Assembly (NCBI RefSeq): GCF_036541335.1
Contig: NZ_JAZHBO010000001.1
Coordinates: 930,001-994,000 of the forward strand
Direction: 5' to 3'
DNA from: Aquilutibacter rugosus
Lineage (GTDB): Bacteria > Pseudomonadota > Gammaproteobacteria > Xanthomonadales > Xanthomonadaceae
Length of the DNA: 64,000 nt
In this document: positions 20,501-27,985 of the stretch, piece by piece
Position numbering within the stretch: the first letter of the stretch is position 1
How the letters are laid out: each line of letters begins with the position of its first letter
Program-made: the position numbers and the translations under genes
The notes under the pieces: model-generated
Seen by the model: the letters and a program-made list of their open reading frames with translations, nothing else
Databases searched by the model: none
Told to the model about the DNA's origin: nothing

Positions 20501-20985
20501 TGGACGGCACCGGCTTCGGCTCGGACACCGGCCAGGACATCCGCAGCAGCGCGCACATCATCTCGGCGCACGCGGACTGGCACCCCTCGCGTCCGTGGTG
20601 GTTGACGGGTCGCGTCGCCGCGAAGTGGCAGCAGGACAGCTTCTTCTACGCCGACACCGGTCGCGTCGACGACGATTTCAACGCCGTGCTGCTGTCCGGC
20701 CGCATCGTCTACGACATCACCGAGAACTGGGACATCGGCGTGCTGGCCTCGACGTTTCGCGGCCAGGACGGTGCCAACCAATACGCGTTCGGCATGGAAG
20801 TGGGTCGCTTGTTGCGGCAGAACCTGTGGCTGTCGGTGGGCTACAACGCCACCGGCTTCCGCGGCGACAACGACCTGACCGGCTACGAGTACACGCAGCA
20901 GGGCGCGTTCATCCGCCTGCGCTTCAAGTTCGACGAAGACCTCTTCCGCAGGGAAGACGCCCGCTACCGCGATCCGGTGCGCTGA
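17575..20985 (+). CDS. Outer-membrane beta-barrel protein with N-terminal Ig-like domain
   Basis: This 1,136-residue protein has a long signal peptide (hydrophobic LALALALAVTPSLVHAQ at about residues 27-43). Residues about 75-215 form a bacterial Ig/invasin-like domain (DRVVVEVDRDGVPADGQSPV, then GESFATIEHSGGRI). The rest, about residues 230-1130, is a succession of alternating amphipathic strands typical of a large barrel with long loops, including a glycine-rich loop near residues 665-705. No TonB box or plug domain was noticed, so a TonB receptor is not supported. GGGGAGG lies 7 bases before ATG 17575, which overlaps the stop of the giant gene, so the pair is translationally coupled. It may anchor, export or display its giant neighbour; that is inference from context. 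Confidence 0.75.
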   Translation: MSRSAPPPSTSLESPAMRASSPSFHPLALALALAVTPSLVHAQAVSGDRRFTPVLGQATPLYPQSPTSQDRAPQPLYAQPGNVDYSVNAGVDRVVVEVDRDGVPADGQSPVKVVVQLYGADGKPMAGESFATIEHSGGRIKLADGRTDEFGPGRLDADEVTPGIQLAVRDGRAEFELLAPHDPQDVLLRVTSGSHSAEGVVGFVPEMRELIATGLIEGVINFRRKGDNLVNGTQQGDGFEREIRRWEKQFNSGKANGAARAAFFVKGTIKGEYLLTAAYDSDKDVRARLLRDIQPEEFYPVYGDASLRGFDARSAERLYVRVDKDRSYLLYGDFQTGDNIATQTGVDFGTQAGQRVLGTYNRTATGLGWHFENGRVRGNVFAIEDSLRQVIEELTAAGSGPYGLRNNAVLEGSERVEVVVRDRNQPSRIVSVRPLGRLVDYSFEPFSGRILLNSFLPSFDSDLNPVSLRITYELDQGTEKFLVVGADAQLRVGERGEIGGSYVDDRNPFAAFEMGSANVGYKLGANTWLVAEAARTRSEVNTNSVNQYGTPGLQSLSGLVEGDAWRVELGHAGKAVDLKLFAGQSDPAFNNPSSPLYGGRGEYSVTTRWRLNDRFELYAEGLRSEDRNPDGGEREAASAGTRVKLTDKLTLDVGYRTIRETVGAYYTWATSTGYGNIGGLSGGYATGSGGGALGYGQQPLDPLTGLPIISSGNPNDVGSGLPIGTKLSSDMLRIGMGYRASDRFSIGGEVEQDIHGEDRSRVALGMDYQLRERSRLYGRYEKQTGISGVNGLTQDGREADTVALGVDTSFIKDTQLFSEYRLRDAIAGRDIQAASGMRNRWDLREGLRLDTTLEHTNVISGNIGDSTGIGFALDYSANPLWRGNVRLEHRISDDVAGTPTNEAYNTTLLQFLAARKLSRDWTLLARNYLLRTEYDARGDVLQDRFQIGAAYRDTDTNRVNALARYEYKLEKDESGMDGTGFGSDTGQDIRSSAHIISAHADWHPSRPWWLTGRVAAKWQQDSFFYADTGRVDDDFNAVLLSGRIVYDITENWDIGVLASTFRGQDGANQYAFGMEVGRLLRQNLWLSVGYNATGFRGDNDLTGYEYTQQGAFIRLRFKFDEDLFRREDARYRDPVR

Positions 20986-20996
20986 GGATTACCGAC

Positions 20997-21998
20997 ATGA
21001 CCACTACCAAAACCTCCCTCCTGTGCGCGGCCGTGCTGGCCTGCATCGCCTTCACCGCCTTCACCGCCGGTGCGCAGCAGACCCAGCTGACGCCGGCGCG
21101 CGATCGGATCACCGACGAGGCGATCCACGCCGACCTGACCGGCTACGAGCACACCCAGGGCCGTATCCAGGCGCTGAACGACGGCGGCCGCCCGATCCGC
21201 GACTACCATCTGTCGAAGGCGCAATGCTGGCTGGACGTGTCCTTCCACGAGTATTCGCGCAACGACCGCAGCGCCTTCCCGCAGGAAGCGCTGACCGAGT
21301 CGGAGAAGCTGATCGTGGGCATGGAGCAGGGCGTCACGCCGCTGCCGACCGATACGCCGCTGGTCAATGGTGCCGCCCGCGTGCGCGAAGACCTGTGGAA
21401 GCGCCTGGGCGCGATCCATGGCACGCCGGGCTTTGCGTGTGCGCAGCAGGCCGTGGCCTGCGGCGAGGTTGAACTGGTCCATGCGGGCAACGAGTTCAAC
21501 CAGCAGCAGTGGCGGCATGCCAAGCCGTACATCCAGATCGCCGAAGACTGGGTGAGCGATGCCGAAGCCTCCACGCGCCAATGCGGCGCGGTGCCGGCGG
21601 TGCTGCCGGTGGACACGGTGCTGACGGCGAACGTGCTGTTCGAGTTCGACCGCTCCGGTCGCAGCGACATCCGCGCCTATTCGCTGCAGAGCCTGGACCG
21701 CGAACTGGCCCGCCTGCGCGAGGAAGGCCTCACCCTGGCCAAGGTCGAACTGGTCGGCCATGCCGACCGTCTGCAGGGTCGCGGCCACGACTACAACCAA
21801 GCGCTGTCCGAGCGTCGCGCGCAGACCGTGCGTGCGCTGCTGTTGGAGCGTGGCATTGATGCCGCCAACGTCACTTACAGCTTCAAGGGCGATGGTGATC
21901 AGGTGCAGCAGTGCGACGGCGTGAAGCCTCAGGCCGCGCTGCGCGAGTGCCTGATCCCGAACCGCCGCGTTGAAGTGCGCCTACACGTCACCCGATGA
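20997..21998 (+). CDS. OmpA-domain protein of the surface module
   Basis: This 333-residue protein has a signal peptide ending near FTAGAQQ, a mainly helical middle (residues about 35-185) with several cysteines, and a C-terminal OmpA-like peptidoglycan-binding domain (about 200-333). Diagnostic parts are VLFEFDRSGRSDI, VELVGHADRLQGRGHDYNQ and NRRVEVRLH. There is no N-terminal beta-barrel, so it is a periplasmic or lipid-free OmpA-domain protein, not OmpA itself. It begins 11 bases after the barrel gene with GAGGA upstream of the ATG. It probably ties the outer-membrane complex to the cell wall. Confidence 0.85.
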   Translation: MTTTKTSLLCAAVLACIAFTAFTAGAQQTQLTPARDRITDEAIHADLTGYEHTQGRIQALNDGGRPIRDYHLSKAQCWLDVSFHEYSRNDRSAFPQEALTESEKLIVGMEQGVTPLPTDTPLVNGAARVREDLWKRLGAIHGTPGFACAQQAVACGEVELVHAGNEFNQQQWRHAKPYIQIAEDWVSDAEASTRQCGAVPAVLPVDTVLTANVLFEFDRSGRSDIRAYSLQSLDRELARLREEGLTLAKVELVGHADRLQGRGHDYNQALSERRAQTVRALLLERGIDAANVTYSFKGDGDQVQQCDGVKPQAALRECLIPNRRVEVRLHVTR

Positions 21999-22339
21999 AA
22001 TCGACACTGGTCGATTCGAGAGACGCCACTCGAGCGATAACCGACGGACAGTTCGCTGTCACCGCTTGATTCAGATACAGGCAAGCTAATTTTGACTCTC
22101 GAGAGAGCTGAACTCGCTCCCAGAGGTGGGTGTCCACTTGTAGCCCCAAGTAGATAAACGAGTATGCAACTGCGTGTCGAAAGTACTACGGCTAAGGCCG
22201 ACCTTCAGGCCGACATTAGCGACGGGTTTCCAACCCGTTGGGGCACAGCTTGTAACCCGCTTTCGATCGAAGCTGGGGAGAGGTGCTCCATGAGGCATGT
22301 TTTTCAAAGTATTGACAGGCGTGGGCTATCCTGCGACGG
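21999..22339 (+). other. Intergenic region after the surface module, two small hairpins, no gene seen
   Basis: AATCGAC-ACTG-GTCGATT (21999-22016) starts directly at the OmpA-gene stop. GACAG-TTCG-CTGTC (22047-22060) is a second short hairpin with a UUCG loop. Neither is followed by a T run, so termination would be weak or factor-dependent. The rest shows no coding character and is less GC-rich than the upstream module. Confidence 0.45.
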
Positions 22340-22816
22340 ATGAACGAGCCAGAGAAAAACATCCTGAGGGCCAGCGCCACATCCGTTGCGTGGAGCGTGG
22401 ACGTCATATCCTTCCTGCGAGGGGCAACTAGTGATAGCGAGTTGGACATTCACGATGCGGCTGACGCACTGCGTATGACGCTAAGCGTCTGGATCGCAGG
22501 ATCTGCTTCCAATGATTCCCTCCTGCACTTGTCGGACAGCGATGCCCTGGTGGCGTCTACGGCCGTACTGCGCATGCAGGAAAGGAGGTTAAGGATGTTT
22601 ATCGGGGAGGCCGATGGCATGGCAGCTTCCGACCCATTGCGGCCGTTGGCGCGATATCCAGCGCAAGCTAATGGGTGGCCAGTATCGTGTTGGAATACGG
22701 GACGCCGGTTTCGAGCGCTGCCTTCGACGGCCAACTGGAGATGGTCCGAGGATCTTACTTCGAGGCTGGCCGAAGTTATCCAGCTCGGCGACGATGCAGT
22801 AGCCGGCCGCAATTAA
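22340..22816 (+). CDS. Hypothetical protein, unrecognised
   Basis: This 158-residue open frame starts at ATG 22340 with only a weak GACGG upstream. The first about 95 residues look like a helical cytoplasmic protein (ILRASATSVAWSVDVISFL, then LDIHDAADALRMTLSVWIAG). The last third is unusual in composition. It has no signal peptide and no motif I recognise. An overlapping antisense frame (22450-22812) exists, but the sense frame is preferred because it runs in the direction of its neighbours. It is followed 18 bases later by a secreted-protein start. Base composition is lower in GC than on both sides, consistent with recent arrival. Whether it is expressed is uncertain. Confidence 0.35.
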   Translation: MNEPEKNILRASATSVAWSVDVISFLRGATSDSELDIHDAADALRMTLSVWIAGSASNDSLLHLSDSDALVASTAVLRMQERRLRMFIGEADGMAASDPLRPLARYPAQANGWPVSCWNTGRRFRALPSTANWRWSEDLTSRLAEVIQLGDDAVAGRN

Positions 22817-22834
22817 GCCGAATCGGGGGATCGC

Positions 22835-23444
22835 ATGATCAATGTTATTGGGCTTGCAACTTTTACTCTGGCTGCTGCCTTGACAGCAATGACCCCATCC
22901 TCGGCCTTATAAGTTGGCGCAACAATACGAGGACGAGCTCGCTGGCTTTAGCTCCAGGCCCTATCAGGGTATGGCTAGGGGTGATACTCGATTCAGACCC
23001 GAAACCTACCAAATGTGGATTGCCACAGCTCGCATGAAGGCCTGCCACTTTGAAGCGCGTCGAATTGAGCTGGGTGGTGGCAAGTCGAACGCGTCCGCAT
23101 CCTCTTCGAAGGCCACTTCCAATCAGCCTGCAACCCCTTCTGTTCCTTCAGCCTGTTCTGCCAAGAATGCGGCGGTCGCCAATGCTGCTATGGATGAGAT
23201 CGATGCGCGACTTGGCACCTTTCTCGATTCGCCACGCGGGAGAAATGCCACCGTAGCAACGCCAACTCTGCAGGTCATTATGTGGGCGACGCAGAAAATG
23301 TCCGAGACAATCTGGCGTTACTGTCCCAATAGTGTCGGTTATGCCGAGCGCCTGAGCGAGCTGCAGGCCAGCTATGATGCGGCTCTTGACGCGTGTCAGA
23401 AGATCCGGACTAACGAGTCTGTATGCGGCCCGGTTGCGCCCTGA
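22835..23444 (+). pseudogene. Secreted hypothetical protein split by a +1 frameshift
   Basis: ATG 22835 has a strong GGGGGA ribosome site about 6 bases upstream and opens a typical signal peptide (hydrophobic VIGLATFTLAAALTAM) that stops at TAA 22910-22912. From TTG 22914 a frame shifted by one base runs 176 codons to 23444 without its own ribosome site. It begins LAQQYEDELAGF and ends with CQKIRTNESVCGPVAP. Removing one base near 22907-22913 joins signal peptide and body into a protein of about 200 residues with four cysteines in the mature part. The family is not recognised. A genuine inactivating indel or a sequencing error are equally possible. Confidence 0.6.
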
Positions 23445-23523
23445 CTGCCAATCTGTAAGCCAATAGCGGCTGGCCTCGCCCCGGAGCTCAGCTGCTAATT
23501 CCGACAGGACTGCCGCGACGCGC

Positions 23524-23529
23524 TAAAAT
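23524..23529 (+). promoter_or_regulatory. -10 element 7 bases before the yjdM ATG
   Basis: TAAAAT is preceded by GC, with CCGACA (23501-23506) 17 bases upstream. Transcription would begin at or just before ATG 23537, so the mRNA could be leaderless. No Shine-Dalgarno sequence is present. Confidence 0.4.
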
Positions 23530-23536
23530 AGCGGCT

Positions 23537-23881
23537 ATGACTGACATGCCGAATTGTCCGCAATGCGGATCGAACTTCAGCTATTCCGATGGCACCATTT
23601 TCGTTTGCCCGAAATGTGGCCATGAATGGGTCGAAGGCGAGGCCGTCGCCGTGCCGGAAGACGGTCCGCGTATCCATAAGGATGCCGTCGGCAATGTCCT
23701 GCAGGATGGCGACTCCATCACTGTGATCAAGGATCTGAAGGTCAAGGGTGCCAGTTCGCCCGTAAAGGCCGGCACCAAGGTGCGCAACATTCGTCTAGTC
23801 GACGAAGATCACGATATCGACTGCAAGATCGACGGCTTCGGCGCCATGAAACTCAAGTCCGAGTTCGTTCGCAAGGCTTAA
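23537..23881 (+). CDS. yjdM: YjdM/PhnA-type zinc-ribbon protein
   Basis: This 114-residue protein has an N-terminal zinc ribbon (CPQCGSNF and CPKCGHEW) followed by a compact C-terminal domain with DGDSITVIKDLKVKGASSPV, the signature of the family historically called PhnA. Despite that name the family is not shown to cleave phosphonates and its function is unclear. ATG 23537 is used; ATG 23546 is an alternative. It is convergent with the alcohol dehydrogenase gene and the two stop codons share the palindrome TTAA (23878-23881). Confidence 0.9.
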   Translation: MTDMPNCPQCGSNFSYSDGTIFVCPKCGHEWVEGEAVAVPEDGPRIHKDAVGNVLQDGDSITVIKDLKVKGASSPVKAGTKVRNIRLVDEDHDIDCKIDGFGAMKLKSEFVRKA

Positions 23882-25092
23882 TTCGTAGCCAGCAACTGCC
23901 TTAGGATGCCGCGCGCGTCGTCCTTCTGCATGTAACGCGGAATGGCGTAGGTGCCGTGTGCTTCGGTCAACGCGTGCGCAATGATCCGATCAAAATCCGC
24001 TTCGCGCAGAGCATTCACGGTCGAAGGGATACCCATCGCCGCATTCATCTCGCGAATCCACGCAATCATGCGGTCGGCGTTCTCGGTGTCATTGGCTCCG
24101 GCGACGGCAATGCCGGCCGCGCGCGCCAAGTCGGCGAGGCGATCGGTGCACGCCGATTTGCAGAAATCGAGAACATGCGGCATCACGATGGCGTTGGCCA
24201 GACCATGCGGCACGTGATACAGACCGCCGAGCTGATGCGCAATCGCATGCACATAACCCACGGTGGCGCGCGTGAATGCGAGCCCGGCCAGTAGTGCCGC
24301 TTCCTGCATATTGGCGCGCGCCTCCATGTCCGTTCCCAGCGCGTAGGCCTTGCTGAGATTGGCGCCGATCAGTTCCGTGGCGCGTAAGGCCCAGGCATTG
24401 GTCTCCTTGGTGCCCATGGTGCCGATATAGGCCTCGACGGCGTGCGTAAGCGCATCCATCCCGGTGGCCGCAGTGACAGCAGGTGGCAAGCCAACGGTGA
24501 GCGCAGGATCCAGTGCCACCTTAATCGGCAGCAGTTTGGGGTCAATAATGCTGTACTTGGTTTGCTCGGCGCGGTCCGAGACGATGGCAGCTACGGTCGC
24601 CTCGGAGCCGGTGCCGGATGTAGTTGGAATGGCGTATAGAGGAAGCCCGTGCGGACGCGGCAGGTGATACAGCCACACGCCGGTGAGCTTTGAAGGATGC
24701 TTGCCGGTGGCCTGACACATCAGCATGGACTTGGCGCAGTCAATCGGCGAACCGCCACCAACGGCCAAAACTGCCTGGGCATTGAATGCATTCAGTCGCT
24801 CGACACCGCGTAGTACTAACGCATAGTCGGGATCGGGTTCGACATCGCTAAAGACCTCAACGGCGACATCACGTTGCCGCAAATGGGCTGCCAGTCGTTC
24901 CGGGATACCGGTGCGCATTAAGGGGCCGTCGGTGACCAGCAGAACGCGCTGCAAACCGGCGGCTGCCATCTCATCGCATAGGGTTAGCGATGAATCCACG
25001 CCACGTATGGTCTCCGGCACCGGGAAACGCAGGACCTTTAACGCGATCTTGTTGACTGCAATTTGCAGACGCGGAATCCAATAGGCCGACAT
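23878..25092 (-). CDS. Iron-containing (type III) alcohol dehydrogenase
   Basis: This 404-residue cytoplasmic NAD(P)-dependent oxidoreductase of the Fe-ADH family has the dinucleotide-binding GGGSPIDCAKS motif. The metal site includes an aspartate in the DALTHAVEAY region and histidines in HAIAHQLGGLYHVPHG. It lies 4 bases downstream of an aldehyde dehydrogenase gene on the same strand. The two would convert an alcohol to an acid via the aldehyde, or run the reverse for the first step. The substrate is not deducible from sequence; the partner's family suggests aromatic or fatty aldehydes. Confidence 0.9.
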   Translation of the reverse strand: MSAYWIPRLQIAVNKIALKVLRFPVPETIRGVDSSLTLCDEMAAAGLQRVLLVTDGPLMRTGIPERLAAHLRQRDVAVEVFSDVEPDPDYALVLRGVERLNAFNAQAVLAVGGGSPIDCAKSMLMCQATGKHPSKLTGVWLYHLPRPHGLPLYAIPTTSGTGSEATVAAIVSDRAEQTKYSIIDPKLLPIKVALDPALTVGLPPAVTAATGMDALTHAVEAYIGTMGTKETNAWALRATELIGANLSKAYALGTDMEARANMQEAALLAGLAFTRATVGYVHAIAHQLGGLYHVPHGLANAIVMPHVLDFCKSACTDRLADLARAAGIAVAGANDTENADRMIAWIREMNAAMGIPSTVNALREADFDRIIAHALTEAHGTYAIPRYMQKDDARGILRQLLATN

Positions 25093-25096
25093 GCGC

Positions 25097-26530
25097 TTAG
25101 CCCCCGAGCTTTTTCATGATGGACAGCACTTGCGCTGCGCGGCCGCTATACGGCGGCAGGACGAAATCGAGTGCGCGGATGGGACCTTGGCGGAACACGG
25201 GGCGCAACTTGGAAAAGGTCAGAAAGCCCTCGTGGCCGTGGTAATGGCCCATGCCGCTGTCGCCGCTGCCGCCAAACGGCAAGTCGTGAATGCCGGCCTG
25301 CACGACGGGTTCGTTGATACCGACGCCGCCGCTGATGGTGGATTGCACGAGTTGATACTGCAGTTTGCGGTCATCGCTGAATACGTAGAACGCGAGCGGG
25401 CGTGGACGGGAGTTGATTTCGGCGACCACGGCGTTGATGTCGTCATAGGCGATGACCGGGAGCACCGGGCCAAAGATCTCACGCTGCATGATGCGCATGG
25501 CGGTGGTGGGTTTGAGCACCAGTTTGGGTGGCAGCACGCGGGTCTCGCCGGTGGGGGCAGGGCCTTCGTAGAGTTCAACAATCTCAGCGCCGTGCTGTTT
25601 GGCATCGGCGATGGTGTCCTGCAGACGTGCGAACGAGCGGGTATCAATGATCGAAGTGAAATCGCCGTTGTTGACATTCGGGATGTGCTTGCGGACCCAG
25701 GCCTTAGCGGCGCGGACAAATGCATCGACCTTGTCGGTAGGCACATAGACGTGATCGACGCTGGTGCAGATCTGGCCGGAGTTGAGCATCTTGGACCACA
25801 GGATGCGTTCTGCCGCGCGTTCAGCGGAATAGTCCTTGGCGACGATGGCAGGCGACTTGCCGCCGAGTTCCAAAGTCACCGGCGTCAGATTGGCTGCAGC
25901 GCTAGCCATGACTTTGCGGCCGGTGTCCGCCGAGCCGGTAAAGAACAGATGGTTAAACGGCAGTGCCGAAAACGCAGGACCCAGTGTGCCGGTACCGTCA
26001 TCGGCAAAGAAGGAGACTTCGTTCGGATCAAAGAACTGCGGCGAAACCCGTTGCAGCAGTTCGGCAAGGTGGAGCGAGTTCTCGGACATCTTGACCATGA
26101 CGCGGTTGCCGGCGGCCAGTGCGCCGATCATGGGTTGCACGGCCATCGCAATCGGGAAATTCCACGGCACGATGATGCCGACGACACCGACCGGTTGCGG
26201 AAAGGTCCAGGCACTGGCGGTTGGAAACTCGAGCAGGCTGAGCTTGCGCTTTTTCGGGCGACACCAGCGGGGCAGTGCGCGTTTGGCCTCGCGGATCGCG
26301 CCCTTGGCCTGCACCAGTTCGGTGAGCTCGGTTTCAAATGGATTGCGTACGCCGAAATCACGCTGCACGGCGGCCGTCATGTCATGCCAATGCGTATCGA
26401 GCATGGCTGCCAGGCGCTCGAGTGCGGCGCGACGGGCCGCGACATCCGGCGACAGGTTCTGTAAGTGGGCGCGTTGCTGAGCCGTGAAAACAGGCTGCAA
26501 TCGGTCAACTGGCGAGAGTTCAGTGGTCAT
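25097..26530 (-). CDS. Coniferyl-aldehyde-dehydrogenase-type aldehyde dehydrogenase
   Basis: This 477-residue NAD(P)-dependent ALDH has the catalytic glutamate in LELGGKSP and the nucleophilic cysteine in GQICTSVDHVYVP. The VGVVGIIVPWNFPIAM segment and the SVDHVYVP variation around the cysteine place it nearer the coniferyl aldehyde/fatty aldehyde group than succinate-semialdehyde enzymes. It is the first gene of a two-gene unit with the iron-dependent alcohol dehydrogenase. Its 5' side adjoins the PepQ gene with a 40-base gap. Confidence 0.9.
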   Translation of the reverse strand: MTTELSPVDRLQPVFTAQQRAHLQNLSPDVAARRAALERLAAMLDTHWHDMTAAVQRDFGVRNPFETELTELVQAKGAIREAKRALPRWCRPKKRKLSLLEFPTASAWTFPQPVGVVGIIVPWNFPIAMAVQPMIGALAAGNRVMVKMSENSLHLAELLQRVSPQFFDPNEVSFFADDGTGTLGPAFSALPFNHLFFTGSADTGRKVMASAAANLTPVTLELGGKSPAIVAKDYSAERAAERILWSKMLNSGQICTSVDHVYVPTDKVDAFVRAAKAWVRKHIPNVNNGDFTSIIDTRSFARLQDTIADAKQHGAEIVELYEGPAPTGETRVLPPKLVLKPTTAMRIMQREIFGPVLPVIAYDDINAVVAEINSRPRPLAFYVFSDDRKLQYQLVQSTISGGVGINEPVVQAGIHDLPFGGSGDSGMGHYHGHEGFLTFSKLRPVFRQGPIRALDFVLPPYSGRAAQVLSIMKKLGG

Positions 26531-26570
26531 CAGTCGAACTTACTGCATTCTGATGACCGCTGTGAAGGGC

Positions 26571-27902
26571 CTAGTCGGCCGCAAAGGCCTCGCGCGTCAG
26601 GTTGACCGCTCCGTTCCGCGTTGCGACCACGTTGTCTTCGATGCGAATGCCGCCGAAGGGCTTGAAGGCCGCTACGCGATCCCAGTTCACATCGGAATTG
26701 GCAGGCGTCGGACGGAGCTCGTCGAGCAGCATGTCAATGAAGTACAGTCCGGGTTCGATGGTGACGACGCTGTTTTCTACCAGCGTGCGGGTCATGCGCA
26801 GATACGGTTGGCCTTCGGGACGATCGATGCGACCGCCGCGATCGGAGGCATGGAAGCCCGCCACATCGTGCACTTGCAGACCAATCGGATGACCCACGCC
26901 ATGCGGGAAGAACGCATTGGAAATGCGCGAGGACAGTGCGGCCTCGGGCGAGCAGCGAATCAGATCGAAATCGCGCAGCACCTGTGACAGCGCTGTATGC
27001 GTATTCATGTGGATGTCGCGGTAGTCGGTGCCGGGCAGCACTTGCGCGCACAGATCCAGTTGCACGCGGTCCACGGCATCAATCAGTGCCTGGAATTCAT
27101 CCTGCTGCGTCGAGTACGTCCGTGTGATGTCGCTGGCATAGCCTTGGTACGAGGCGCCGGCATCGATCAGGAATGAGCGTGTCTGCGTTGGCGCTTGGCG
27201 ATCGCGGGTCATGTAATGCAACACGGCCGCATGTTCGTTGAGGCCAATGATGTTGCAGTAGGGCAGATCGTTGGCATCCTGACGTGTAGCGGCGCAATAC
27301 GCCAGGTGGATATCAAATTCGCTCAAGCCGTCGCGGAAGGCCTGTTCGGCCGCCCGATGACCGATGACGCCAATGCGTGTCGCCTCGCGCATCATGGCGA
27401 TTTCGTACGCCGTTTTGGCGTGGCGATGGAATTCCAGGTAATCGAGCACCGCCGGCGGATTGTTCGGCACAAACGGTCCGAGTGCGGCATTGTCCTCGCC
27501 GAGGATGGCGCAACGTGCAGGATTGGAGGGCAGTAGTTTGAGCGCTTCATCCGGCGTGCGAATGATCGAGATTTCAAATTCCGATGGCCAGTAGCCGGTC
27601 GGATCGCTGGGGACGGTGTGCCAGTAATCGTGTGGCTGCATAAAAATCAGGCGCGGCTTGCTGCCGGGCGTGATCACCAGCCAGCTGCCCGGTGCCTGCG
27701 TGACCGGCAGCCAGGCTTTGAACTGCGGGTTGACGGCAAACGGGTAATCGCGATCATCAAAGTACTGATAGCGCAGCACGCCCGCCGGAACGACCAGGTG
27801 ATCCAGTTCGGCACGCTGCAGGGCCTCGGCTGCGCGCTGCTGCAGAATGCTCAGATGCTCCGGATAGAGCGAGGCGAGGGTGCTATCAAGGGTGTCGGTC
27901 AT
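26571..27902 (-). CDS. pepQ: Xaa-Pro dipeptidase (PepQ)
   Basis: This 443-residue metallopeptidase of family M24 cleaves X-Pro dipeptides in the cytoplasm. The metal ligands are visible: two aspartates in LIDAGASYQGYASDITRTYS, a histidine in HGVGHPIGLQVHD, and glutamates in TIEPGLYF and GGIRIEDNVV. The N-terminal domain (YFDDRDYPFAVNPQFKAW) is of the PepQ/organophosphate-acid-anhydrolase type. The frame could extend to 27962, but alignment in memory with Xanthomonas PepQ supports the MTDTLDSTL start at 27902. The coupling signals to neighbours are weak, so it may be monocistronic. Confidence 0.92.
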   Translation of the reverse strand: MTDTLDSTLASLYPEHLSILQQRAAEALQRAELDHLVVPAGVLRYQYFDDRDYPFAVNPQFKAWLPVTQAPGSWLVITPGSKPRLIFMQPHDYWHTVPSDPTGYWPSEFEISIIRTPDEALKLLPSNPARCAILGEDNAALGPFVPNNPPAVLDYLEFHRHAKTAYEIAMMREATRIGVIGHRAAEQAFRDGLSEFDIHLAYCAATRQDANDLPYCNIIGLNEHAAVLHYMTRDRQAPTQTRSFLIDAGASYQGYASDITRTYSTQQDEFQALIDAVDRVQLDLCAQVLPGTDYRDIHMNTHTALSQVLRDFDLIRCSPEAALSSRISNAFFPHGVGHPIGLQVHDVAGFHASDRGGRIDRPEGQPYLRMTRTLVENSVVTIEPGLYFIDMLLDELRPTPANSDVNWDRVAAFKPFGGIRIEDNVVATRNGAVNLTREAFAAD

Positions 27903-27985
27903 GGCAACGGTCAACGGGCAAACATCAGCCTTCATTATTGAACGTGCGCTCGCTGCTGGCAAACGCAGAGCCTATAGGCGGGGCT

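Noticed and set aside
17575..20985. Barrel protein as a TonB-dependent receptor
   Set aside because: No plug domain or TonB box was seen after the signal peptide; an Ig-like domain stands there instead.
7960..23500. Attachment-site repeat of the tRNA-Ile2 3' end bounding the island
   Set aside because: Looked for the terminal CCTGGTGGGCCCACCA and shorter parts between 22.0 and 23.5 kb and found none; no integrase is present either.
25091..26464. 457-codon plus-strand frame opposite the aldehyde dehydrogenase
   Set aside because: The minus frame carries the ALDH active-site Cys and Glu. The plus frame has no recognisable features.
27903..27962. Upstream extension of pepQ
   Set aside because: The extra residues do not look like the family's N-terminus; the MTDTLDSTL start fits known PepQ proteins.
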